Assembly (NCBI GenBank): GCA_950295325.1
Contig: OX485803.1
Location: 10,664,001 to 10,728,000, forward strand
Reading direction: 5' to 3'
Length of the DNA: 64,000 bases
From: Polytrichum commune
Lineage: Eukaryota > Streptophyta > Polytrichopsida > Polytrichales > Polytrichaceae
A program made the position numbers and the translations under genes. Positions 25,206 to 36,094 of this stretch are shown one piece after another. The number at the start of each line of letters is the position of its first letter. Position 1 is the first letter of the stretch. Under the pieces are notes generated by a model that saw nothing but the letters and a program-made list of their open reading frames with translations, made no database searches and was not told the origin of the DNA.

Positions 25206-25799
25206 CAATCTAACCTCGTTAATACGATGCTCATTTATACGACACCCTCGATATTACGACACATTTTTGCGCGACTAGACTTTTCAGTTCAAAACTCCCT
25301 CTTTTATACGGCTACGACACTCGATAATGCGGCATTAAAAAATCTCCGTTTTGTCGTATTAAAGACGTAGTTAATGCTAAAGTTTTTTTCATCTATGTTA
25401 TGTACATCTAAAATACATCCATTTTCACTTGGGAAGTACTTGGGAATTTCACTTACAATTGGGAACTCAATAATATTGAGGGTTATTAGTGTAGAATGGA
25501 CATGGTTGGGGTTAGAGTGGCCTGCAACACCAAAAATCTTTGGACTCCTATTTCAAGAGTTCTTGAGAATATTTGTGTTTATTTAAAGTTACAAGTTATC
25601 ATTCCATACCATCTATATTGCTTAAACTCGTTGTATATATTTTTAAGCGCATATTACTTATGTTTTCGTATTTACTCAATAATACGACAACTTTATGCCA
25701 TTTGTCATATTATTGAGAAGACGACACCTCAATTATACAACTTTTTTTTGTGTTTCCCAAACGTGTCATACTAAAGAGGGAGAAGAGTAAGAGGGACTG
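25206..25799. mobile_element. Pogo/Tigger-like non-autonomous DNA element, copy 1
   Basis: The left end reads CAATCTAACCTCGTTAATAC, with repeated TTATACGACACC-type text. The right end reversed reads CAGTCCCTCTTACTC, then CTCTTTAGTATGACACG. A TA lies outside the left end. The ends resemble plant pogo-like (Lemi-type) elements. No transposase is present. It is about 594 bases. Confidence 0.5.
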
Positions 25800-26078
25800 C
25801 AATATCCCAACTCTTGGGAACCAGGCCATCAATCTGAGTTGGTTGGACCATCTTAAGATCTGACAAATTATTGGTTCTGGGAAAACACAAGCTCATGACA
25901 TCATGACTAACATGGCCACGTCATCAAATCATCAATACCGATTAGGTCCGGCTGGCAAACATGAAAAAATAATAATAATTTAAAAAAAAATTGGCATCTC
26001 AGAAGGTGGCTCGCAATGAACACTAGCTAGCTAGGTACATATCATACCATGTATTTTATATGTTCTGCGTCATCTTCA

Positions 26079-26266
26079 TTTTATTTTATTTTTGAGACAG
26101 AAGGCCGACAGGCCAGCGCCAAAGCACAGGAGGCAATTCACCACCTGACAAGTTTTCCGTCAAGTAGAGAGGAGATTTCACAGCCGGGATTCGAACCGCC
26201 AACCTCTTCCTTGAGATTTGGGTATCCCTCTACCATCACCCGGTAGTTTAAGGTCATCTCGGACCC
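26079..26266 (-). mobile_element. tRNA-derived SINE
   Basis: Read on the - strand: a head with an A-box-like GGGTGATGGTAGAGGG, a perfect B-box core GGTTCGAATCCC, a tRNA-unrelated body, and an A-rich tail (CAAAAATAAAATAAAA). The body is flanked by a perfect 18-bp direct repeat, TGTTCTGCGTCATCTTCA, at 26061-26078 and 26267-26284. These are the hallmarks of target-primed insertion by a SINE of about 188 bases. The perfect duplication suggests a fairly recent insertion. Confidence 0.88.
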
Positions 26267-26384
26267 TGTTCTGCGTCATCTTCAGAATCAACCTTGTTTT
26301 GACACAATTGGTTATCATTGGGGATGCCATCTCAATATGAGCTTCAATTTAAATAACACTAATCAGATGTGAGACCATGCATAC

Positions 26385-26521
26385 CATTATTCAGATCCAT
26401 AACAATGTTGTGCGGGACCGACAATATTCCACATAATATTTTTCATATTCAGTTTGAACATGGAAAATATTATGTGGAATATTGTCAGTCCCACATAACA
26501 TTGTTATGGATCTGAATAATG
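26385..26521. repeat. 137-bp near-perfect palindrome
   Basis: A left arm (26385-26446) and right arm (26460-26521), each 62 bases, match in inverted orientation with four transition differences, around a 13-base loop. It starts CATTATTCAGATCCATAACA. It could be a tiny fold-back MITE or a hairpin precursor of small RNAs. No TATA or transcript evidence is visible. Confidence 0.85.
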
Positions 26522-26824
26522 TCAAGTGTTACCGTGGGTTCACGTATTCATAACATCAAGTGACAAGTCTAGAATGACCTTCTCGAAAGAGCATCAAATT
26601 GGTGTGCACCGGTTTGATGCTCCTTCGAGAGCAAAGGTGGCGTTACCTTTGAGTTTTGCTTAGGCTATTTTGAATTTATTTGGGTAGTTATTTTCATTAC
26701 TAAGAATTAATTATGTCGGTTCTAGGACAAAACTAATGCTAAGTGGTAGTAAAGGTTCTAATCTAGGCCAAACAAGAATCTAAACACATTTAATAGCTAT
26801 ACTGCAACGGAAAAAGTTGGTGGG

Positions 26825-27050
26825 ATCAATGATCGGGGAGAACCTGCAATTAGTTACAAATGAACCGGTTGAGTTTGAGAAATAACCGGTTGAAGTTCGA
26901 GACTGCATGAAAATTATCGATCATTCTAGAGGAATTTATAGAATATACCCCAATTTAATCAAGGAAAACCGGAGGATGTCAACATGTAACCGGTTGGACT
27001 TGCAAACACTCAAATCTCAACCGATTATGCCCAAAAATCTCCTTGATCAT
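26825..27050 (-). mobile_element. Dispersed repeat with repeated AACCGGTTGA blocks
   Basis: It contains AACCGGTTGA-type palindromic blocks (26861, 26884, 26980 and a related CAACCGATTA near 27018). Reverse-complement relatives lie at 22915-23130 and 33712-33905. The ends (GATCAATGATCGGGGAG and, reversed, GATCAAGGAGATTTTT) may be short inverted repeats. Confidence 0.45.
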
Positions 27051-27360
27051 TGGGTGGGATCAAAAAGATACTTGCACTTTCTTGAAAAGTCTTCCCAACG
27101 AAAACCACATTGGAAACCATTTCGACACCTTTTTGAAGATATTATATTTGGTTAATTGCCTATTCATTCACCCTAGCTTTGCAAGCTTTTGCCTTCTTGT
27201 CGAGGTAATATTGTGGGTACTCAATGGGTACCCCGCTAGCATTGCTACTTAATATTATGTTCACTTGGAATCGTTCCTAAAGGGATACCCTAGGGATACC
27301 CATGCACCCGGATTCATCTTGAAATTGGGCTTTGCTCGAAATTTGTTAAGGGAGTGGAAG

Positions 27361-27450
27361 TTGTGTGAAGTTTAGTCTAGTGGTTACCGCCGGTTGGGGG
27401 TTTCGGGCTCGATTCCTTGCAAGCTCAAAATGATAGAGAAATAACAACAT
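27361..27450 (+). mobile_element. tRNA-like SINE head or relic
   Basis: TAGTCTAGTGGTTA fits an RNA polymerase III A box and GGGCTCGATTCC a B box, about 31 bases apart as in tRNA genes. Flanks do not form an acceptor stem, so it is a SINE head or tRNA relic rather than a tRNA gene. Confidence 0.45.
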
Positions 27451-27658
27451 GTGCATATGCCCACAACAAGAGTGCAAGACCTTATGTTAGTAGCCTAGAC
27501 GCCTAGACTTGAAGGTGTGGCCACATATGTGGGAGAAGCTAGCTTATGCTAGTCTACCTACGCCATGCCACGTGGCCCCATATATTTGGTATTACACATT
27601 GTGCGACTTTAATAAATTAATATTAATATCATTGATGCAACATGGGGTATTGGCTCTA

Positions 27659-28393
27659 CAGTCTGAACTCGTTAATACACTCGGTTATACAGCACCCTCA
27701 ATATTACGACACATTGTTGCGCGACCAAACATTTTAGTTCAAAACTCCCTCTTTTATACGACTACAACATTCGATAATGCAACATTTAGAATCTCCGTTT
27801 TGTCATATTAAAAGAGGTTGTTAATGCTAAAATTATTTTCATCCATGTTATGTACATCTAAAATACATCCATTTTCACTTGGGATCTACTTGGGAACTTC
27901 ACTTACCATTGGAAACTTAATGATAATTAGGGTTACTAGTGCAGAATGAACATGGTCAGGGTTAGAGTGCCCTCCTGCCTAGACTATGTTGCTAAACGTC
28001 ATGCATCATTGTTGTCTAGTTTCTTATTAGAGAACTCTTTATATTTTGGTGTTAATAAAATTATTCGTTCTCAAAACTTAATTGGGAATTTAGATAAGAT
28101 GACAGTTGCTAACTTGGGTAGGCAACACTAGAGATCTTTAGACTCCTATTTCAAGAGTTCTTGAGAATATTTGCATATGTTAGGAGTTATAAGTTACTAT
28201 TTCATACCATCTATATTGCTTAAACTCCTTGTATATATATTTTAAGCTCGTATTACTTACGTTTTTGTATTCCCTCAATAATACAACAACTTTACGCCAT
28301 TTGTCATATTAATGAGAAGACGACACCTCGATAATACACCCTTTTTTTGTGTATCCCAAACGTGACATACTAAAGAGGGAGAATAGTACATAG
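27659..28393. mobile_element. Pogo/Tigger-like element, copy 2
   Basis: It starts CAGTCTGAACTCGTTAATAC after a TA. It parallels copy 1 for about 280 bases and again at the right (CCCAAACGTGACATACTAAA, then GAGGGAGAA). About 150 extra bases at 27975-28125 are unlike copy 1 and may be an insertion. Confidence 0.5.
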
Positions 28394-29103
28394 TTGCCCC
28401 GGGACTCCCAAATGTATGGCCAACGTGCCACATCCCTAGTCTTGTGTGGTAACACTCCTAAAATTCATTAAGAAACCCGGTTTGAAAATATTAACATGGT
28501 TGTTAAGTTGTTGGTTGATGTTATGTGCTCGTGTCATTTGTATTCATGAAATAGAAATGCCCGCATATAAGGTATGTGTGCCTTGTGTGAGCACTTTTGA
28601 CTCCACACAATCATTTGGCATTGGATCAAAGAGTTGAAGAACTCATTTTGCTAGCAATTCTAAATGACAAAAAAAATATCATGAAGAAATCTGCAATCAG
28701 GGGAGTATCCATTTCAAGTGCAAATTTCCATGCTAAACAAATTGGTCTTCTAGTGGGGGCCATTATGAGGTTCACGTGTGTTTAGAAGGGTATTTATGTG
28801 TGCATACTTAGGTTTCACATGGAATCCAACATGCACGTGTTGTGTTTGAAACTTTGCCTATGAGGCAGACATCCCTTAAGGTAAGCAAGGATGCCGCCTA
28901 ATTTAGAACTCATCTCAAACATACACCTATATGTAAGTGGCGTGTTGTTAGGTTTGAAACTAAAAATGGACACCAAGAAGATACATGTTTAAAATAGATT
29001 GGAGTGGATAATTTGCAAATTGTACATAATGGACGGTATTATTCCACCTAGCATTGTACAAATATACATGATAGTATGAATTTTAAAGGAGAGGTTAATG
29101 TAT

Positions 29104-30855
29104 TGTAGTGCCCCCCTGTCAGCCATAAACCCCCACCCTTATGCGCCATAGTCCGGGTGAGAACCCATGGCTCACATGTCAATGATCTATCCCTTTGTCG
29201 TTAGAATCCCACTCCCAAGACTCCTCCAGTTTTATGTTGAACTCACAATTCTTTATTCAAAGATCACTCGTGATCAGTATTCAAGAATACTTTTTCTAAT
29301 TCCCTTGTGGGCATCTCCAACACCATCCCTTCTCTAATCTTCCCCACACAACAACAAGCTAGCTAACTACTTAACCACAATCCTAATGGCCTTAGTGCAC
29401 ATCATCCACACTTGATGTTGGCCCATCCCCATTATCCTAAACTACTCAACCCATGACAACCCCAATGTTTTAAATCTTACTTAACTTCCTAGCCTAATCC
29501 AACATACATTTGATTATTGCAAGTAGCTGCTGGCCTCTTTCAGCCCTTGCAGCCCCCCTCTGTTACGTCCCAACGTTCCCATGTGACCTGCCACCAAGAG
29601 TTGCGTTCCCAATGTTGCTCCCTTGTTGGATCAACCTCCTGGCTGTGTGACTGTGGCCCTCGGAGGATGGCAGAGATCGGTGCCGAATGCAATAACCCAG
29701 TTTCCCTTCGGCCGCGCCCCAACATCTAGACCCACCTTCACATTCACCCCTTCTGGATCTGAATCTTAGGCCCCCACATTGATTCAGCTTAGGGGATGCT
29801 CTCACTCTTGAGCCATTCGGCTGAGTTGAGCTCAGTGCCATTAGTTTCTGTTCGAACAGAGCATTCTTCACCCATTCCTACCCGAATCTGAACTTACACT
29901 CACAGTCGCTTGCGGCAGCTATCAATACGTGCACAGCCAACTAAGAGTTTTGAATGCAATGCCCAATCCTACCTTGAGCTCAAATCTCTGAGTAGGGAGG
30001 CTCTTTTATTAGTGCCTCTCCCGAATCCTCACTGATCCTTTGAGGACTCTCAAGCCCACTTCCAGCAAATTCCTTTCTACCACTCTGTGACTATTCTGAT
30101 GCAATGTGCCAGTGCTAGCCTATCTGCTTCGGCAGCCTCCCTCTCAGTCAGGTCGCCTCAATTTTGTGATGAATCTGGCTACATTCGGCGGCGGTTGCCT
30201 CGCAAGGCTGAGAACTGCTTTTTTCATTCGGTTTCCTCCCTCACCCTCGGTCAATGCAACATCAGCTTGATGTTGCCATCTCTTAGCCGTGCAGATAGAT
30301 CCACCACTTCCAGCGGGGACCCCCTGCCCCCTTCGCCAGCCGCAACCTCCTTAATTCTGTAACCTCTGAGAGAGAATGCCGAGGTCGGGAGCGGCCTTCT
30401 GAGGCCTCCCCTGCTGCCGAAAATCCAGCACCTGCTCTCCCTTTGAATCTGACCCCCCTCCCTTAAACTAACTCATTGAAAGCCTAAAACAACCAATAAC
30501 CCCCCAGTCCAAGCCTTGACAATGGAAGCAAAAGCAACCTAAATCCCACCACCTCCTTAATCAAAGCCATTCCGAGCCGTAACAACGACACACACTAATT
30601 ATTAAATATCTAATTACCAAATTACACACACTCAATCCCTTTAGCTTACAAGGACATTTAAGTAAAAGCCTCACTTTTTTTATGTTTTAACCCATTCATT
30701 GTCAACACCAAGCCTAGGATTTAATAATTTCCAGAACTAAAAACTCATGTGGGCACCAATTTGGGCTCACACCCCCCCCCTCTCTCTCTCAAGGATTTTC
30801 ATATTAAGACATGTTATGTCATCCAAGTGTCCCTCATAGCCCCCAAAAGTTCACA
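29104..30855. mobile_element. Probable solo LTR
   Basis: The segment begins TGTAGTGCCCCCCTGTC and ends AGTTCACA, so it has TG...CA (TGT...ACA) termini, and is flanked by a perfect 5-base direct repeat TGTAT (29099-29103 and 30856-30860). It is 1752 bases, more GC-rich than its surroundings, and has no long coding frame. This fits a solo LTR or an LTR-derived non-coding element. The boundary evidence is short, so chance is possible. Confidence 0.5.
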
Positions 30856-32112
30856 TGTATTCTTTCAAGTAGCAATACTTGTCATGCCCCGTGTCACACT
30901 TTAGTGACTTTGTCAATAAAATTTGAGTTACGAGCATATATGCAAGGAATGGATTTTAAAATTTGGTCCCCCCGCCCCCTAAATCATTGATATGTTGTAT
31001 ACATAGTTAAAGTAATTTATTGTAGAAGCTCAAAACTTCTATATACATACTAGAGACTATTGTCTAGTATATGACTGTGTATGATTCTGTGTATAGTCTT
31101 CTTTTTGGTGATGAAAAATTGGTATATAGGGAGGTTCTCATAAGGGGTCCCGCACACATGTGGCTACCACCCTTAATGAAGAGTTCGCCCCTTAAGTTGT
31201 AGGCTCAATAGCTCCTCAATAGTGAACATAATTGGGGGCCCAATATTGACCATTTAATGGGATTCAATTAATCATACGGTTTGCATATCAAGTTTGAAAG
31301 TAGATAGTATGGCATCATGCTATGTTATTTCTTGGGTCTACTCCGAAACAACCATTGGAGTCTTATGCTTGAGCCCCTACTTCCGAAGTAAGCTTCATGA
31401 CATGACCGGGACTCTGGATCGGGGGGGGGGATGATGAAAATGCACAGAAACGTTATGTATGCAAGTTGTTTTTATTTGTAGCCTTGTTGAACCCTAATTC
31501 AAGATCAGAGACCCATATTTAGTCCAATGAAACCCAAATGAAATGAATTAACAACAGACTTGAGAGCGACATGTTTTTACAACAACCACCTTGAAAGGTG
31601 TTGTGAAGTAACATCCCAACTTCAAGTGGTCACATCCAACCACGAGGGGTACCACGCCCCTTCCTATGGTCTTCATCCATGTTTTGGGGGGTCCCACATC
31701 GAATTCATGTGGCTCTAATTCCTATAACAAACTAATTCCCACCACATGCATCAATGAAATATAAAATCAAATTAAAAAAAAAAAACAAACAGATAGATAG
31801 ATTCTCTTGACTAACATCACCCTCATGACATTATTGCACAAACTTCAAAGTAGACGGGAAACCAATTCTTGCAATTCCATTTTTAGTTAGAGGAAGCGGA
31901 CTCTCGATGTGCGTCCAATAATTTCCAAATTAAACTCCATTTCAAAATTCGCATCACGTATCTCTCCACCATCTACATATAGGGTTAGTTGCGTGCTTGA
32001 ATCCTTGGGTACCGAGTCAAGCTTAACCCCGTTAATAACACATCTTGGCTAAGGTGTATACGGCCTAGAATGGACACACTTTCTTGATTAACCCGCTTCT
32101 CCTCATACAATA

Positions 32113-32595
32113 CACCCTCTATAAATGTTAGGCTCTGGAGTAAAATTTTCCTAACATTTATAGTGAGTTAACATTGTAACAGTTATAAAGGGAGCTTTTT
32201 GAATGCTTAACAAATATAAATTCATTACAATTATGGAGGGAGAGTTTTGCAAAATTATCATATATAAAATATGTGTATCAAATCAATCTTTTATTTTTAT
32301 GAAACAAAATAAGAATCAATATAGTCTAGATGAATAATTTGATCACAAAAGTCAAATTTGGTGGCTTTTGCCACTTTGAAAGGTTGTGAGTCAATGTAAT
32401 GGATGTCATCACACAATATTGGATGTATTTCGTAGGTTAACATTTATAAGTGGAAAATTAACAAAGAGGGGAGTAAATTATTGTTAACATTTAACATAGT
32501 TAACATTCTAGTTAGCAATATGAGGGGAGTACGATTTTGTTAACAAATATAATGAGTTAACGTTTATAAGTGTAACATTTATCGAGGGTGGACTG
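32113..32595. mobile_element. Pogo/Tigger-like element with TA target sites
   Basis: The left end reads CACCCTCTATAAATGTTAGG. The right end reversed reads CAGTCCACCCTCGATAAATG then TTA. TA flanks both sides (32111-32112, 32596-32597). The interior repeats the TTAACATTTATAAGTG theme in both orientations. The left end seems to lack the first CAGTC bases. Non-coding. Confidence 0.6.
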
Positions 32596-33711
32596 TATAT
32601 GACACACGTGATCATTAACATATGATTAGTGTATTCAAACAAGGGTGTGACCATTTTCCTTGAATAGTTTTTGGAGCTTGTATGTATATCCTTTTCATCA
32701 TGAAAGTGAATTAATTTTCTTCTTGAATGACCATGAAGGTTTTAAAGCTAGTTTTGCTTGATCGATGCATTTGACACTGTGTTTAACACAACTTGTTATA
32801 TAAAGGAATGGAATATAAAATAATATCTAAACATCACTAGTAGAAAATTATTCCAAAAAAAGAAACTGCAGCCAAAATCGGTATATTAATGCAACAAATA
32901 CCTTTCCAATGGTATATTATACGCCTCCAATTTCATAAAAATATGTAGTTGTTTAGCAACGGCATATCATGCTGGTCAAAAGAACCGCAGTCGATTTCGG
33001 CTACGATTTTTTTGGACATAGTTTTCTACTAGTGCATACACATTATATATTTACTTCTAGGTCATTTCTACGAGTCCAAAACCCTCGTGATATCAACAAG
33101 AGTAGACACGATAAGGTTTCGTGTAGTGTACTAGCCTCTTTCAAATGGAGGCCATCTGTACCGCTTAGAGCTAGACACCCACCTCTTTGAACTATGCCCC
33201 ACCACTATTTAATATGACTGAGGTAAAGAGGGCCTAGTAAAAGTATGACCCCAATAGGCTTATGGGCAATTCATCTCAAGTGCATCCCTCTGAACTAATT
33301 CATGGCAATTGATACTAACACCGGGGTCAAATAATCAATACAAGACATCTATAGGCTCTAAAGTAATGGATTGGGTTTTCACTTGAGTAATAGTGGTAGG
33401 AGCCCAACTTAAAGAGGTCCTTTGTACTAGAGAGAGGGATTTATCGTATATGAGCGAACCTCTCATCCATCCAACATCTAAACTTGACCCCCTATAGGTC
33501 CGTTGCCGATTCATCACAAATAGCCTCGATTACACTAATTTGAGGTCGTTAAAACTAATTCCAATGTCAAATCAACTAAAATAAGCAACCTCCATACTAC
33601 ATACTATGTTTTACTATAGACTACATATTTTTATGTTGGATGAATGAGAGGTACGCTCGTATACGACAATTCCCTCTCCCTCCCTTTGTGCTTGATCCAC
33701 CACTAGTGTCT

Positions 33712-33905
33712 GGGGAGATTTTTGGGCATAATCAGTTGAGATCCTAGTGTTTCCAAGACCAACCAGTTACTTGTTGACACCTTTCGGTCTTTCTATGTTA
33801 TTGAGGACTATTTTTAAAATTCCCCTTAATTGTTCGGCAATTTTCTTGAAGTCTTGAACTTCAACCGCCTATTCCTCAAACTCAACCAATTTATCTGTAA
33901 CTACC
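33712..33905 (+). mobile_element. Dispersed CCGGTTGA-type repeat, copy 3
   Basis: Same order of blocks as 22915-23130 (TGGGCATAATCAGTTGAGAT, CCTAGTGTTTCCAAG, CTTGAACTTCAACC). It abuts the MITE family 1 copy that starts at 33902. Confidence 0.5.
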
Positions 33906-34299
33906 CTAAACATTGTATTTAGTGCCACCAATTCTATTTGTCTTGCTCAAAACTAATTGTGAACCGCCCGTATAGTGTCATCAACACTTAAAGTAAACCT
34001 AACATTATTTACCATTCCTAGTGAAAATATTCACGCATTATGTATTTACATTGTTGCAATTAGTATCACTTACTAATTGATGTTTCATCCAAATTTCAAT
34101 CTTTCATGACATAATTTCGTTACAAAAATGTTAGGATGCAAAATATACCAAACTTTGTTTCAATAATTGACATAGATATCATCCAAATTTCAATCATGCA
34201 TGACAATACTCGTGCACTTATTCTATAAGAAGTGTCATTAGAAAAGTCACCACCATGACACAAAAATACCCTATGACACTAAACACAATATTTAGTGTA
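33902..34299 (+). mobile_element. MITE family 1, full-length copy
   Basis: It starts TACCCTAAACATTGTATTTA and ends GACACTAAACACAATATTTA then GTGTA. It keeps CTTGCTCAAAACTAATTGTG and CATCCAAATTTCAATC, and appears to carry an internal duplication of the ATCCAAATTTCAATC block. Confidence 0.6.
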
Positions 34300-34490
34300 G
34301 CGGTCAATTCTCCCCATTCATTGTCCACCACCACCACTCATCTCTAGAGCCGGCTATGGAAATGGGAGTGTCAATTTGCACAAAACCTCGCATATTCTAA
34401 TGCATGAGAATCCCAATTTTCTATCATCGAGGAGGATGCTTAAAGTCCTTTCCGGAAATGCCGCCCTCTGAGGTGGCCACATCACTTCCT

Positions 34491-34512
34491 AGGGTTAGGG
34501 TTAGGGTTAGGG
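34491..34512 (+). repeat. Short interstitial telomere-like repeat (TTAGGG type)
   Basis: Three to four TTAGGG units in a row, opposite in orientation to the run at 10336. Confidence 0.6.
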
Positions 34513-35062
34513 CAAGGATAGATTGTGCACGTACCTAAACCCATATTCAGTACCCACCTGCCACCCAAACGCCAAGGCCAACTGCACCAAATATGAGCTT
34601 ATAGCATCCTCACAGAAGAACGAAAGATAATGTTACAACCCTCCAAACAACATTTGCAACATTTGGGTCTTCTTCCATCCCTCCCGTAGGTCCATACAAA
34701 TTACCCCCATCTCCGATAGAAATACTCCCTTTTTTACACGTATAGGTGGCCCACCTACGTAATATATTAGGTCGGTATATGGTAAATACTTTACATCACA
34801 ATGGTGAGAGAGAATTATCACATATAAGCGATGTGCTTCTTGTTCATCCGGAAAAAATAGCTATGAAATAGTATGTAGGTTAGAAAGTTCTTGTTCAATG
34901 CTAATTTGACACCATAATTAGCTTCAAAGATCCTAAATTAGTGTACTATGCATCCACATTCAAAACGCATCAACCACAAACCGCAAGGGAGGAGGGGTGG
35001 GTTAACATGGATGGATGAGAGGTATGTTTGCAAGCAACGATTCCTTCTCACCCATCACAACA

Positions 35063-35300
35063 TGCACTACATTGAATATGATATTTAGTGTCACCAATTC
35101 TAATTATCTTGCTCAATACTAATTGTAAACCGTGGTGTAGTGTCACCAACACTAAACATTAACCTGACATTATGTGTCATTCCTTGTAAAAATTTTGGGG
35201 ATGAAAGATTTACAGTGTTGCAGTTACTGTCACTCACCAAGTAAATTTTCATCCAAATTTCAATTATCCATGACAATATTTCATCACAAGTTGCTCGACG
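35063..35300 (+). mobile_element. MITE family 1, 5' part only
   Basis: It keeps GAATATGATATTTAGTGTCA, CTTGCTCAATACTAATTGTA and the ACACTAAACATTAACC block. The 3' half is missing: the copy runs into unrelated repeat and then the 760-bp element at 35335. Confidence 0.6.
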
Positions 35301-35334
35301 ATCCTAATTCCGGAGTCAAATCAACTAAAGAAAG

Positions 35335-36094
35335 GGGGCCATTCACGGTTGGGGTACTACTTTTGGGACAAAGGACTTAAGGACTTTGTCGCATTGATCT
35401 TGGTTTTTATCATGATTTACTATTATTTGATCAATAAATTTTACATAAATAAGTAGATAGTTCATAAGCTTTATCAAGAAAGATTTTTATTATTATTTAA
35501 TAATCACCCTAAACCCTAGGCCCCAGCCCTAGGCCACATCAGTGGCATTTTTTTGCTATTTAGGTGTGCATTGGTGGTCAATTATTTCCTGTTATGTATC
35601 TTGGTACCTTGGTAAAAGTGTCATGTGTCCATTCATATAAATTTTTTTGTCCAATTCTAATACTAGACGTTCCTTTTACGTGTGGCCGTGAGTATATGTA
35701 TATTTGGACATGTTTGGTGCCACATGTAAAGTTGGGCAATTGCTATTCAATACATATTTGGTTCTATTGGTACACACTTGAACGATGAGTGTGAGGAAAA
35801 AAATTTGGGATCGTTTCGATTGATTCTTGTTGTCCTTTTCATTCCTTGATCCTAAGGTGAACAATTAAGATAGCACTCCTGAATGTCCTTTAAGGAATCA
35901 AAAGGATATCTTAGATGACCCTATTCCTTCTAAATTAACTTTGTCAGTGTACTCGATATGGAGTATGAAATGTAGGTATGATCCAAAATATGCTTCACAA
36001 TACAAATCTAAGCATACCAAGCATGTGAAGTTATCCAAAAAAGTCCGTTTTCCGTTAGACGGCCAAAAGTAGTACCCCAACCGTGAATGGCCCC
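35335..36094. mobile_element. 760-bp element with 32-bp terminal inverted repeats
   Basis: The left end starts GGGGCCATTCACGGTTGGGG and continues TACTACTTTTGG. The right end is its exact reverse complement (CCAAAAGTAG to GGCCCC). The interior is AT-rich with no transposase. No clear target duplication was found. The perfect 32-base ends suggest recent activity. Confidence 0.75.

Noticed and set aside
27361-27440. A functional tRNA gene
   Set aside because: A- and B-box matches are present, but no acceptor stem or anticodon arm could be formed.
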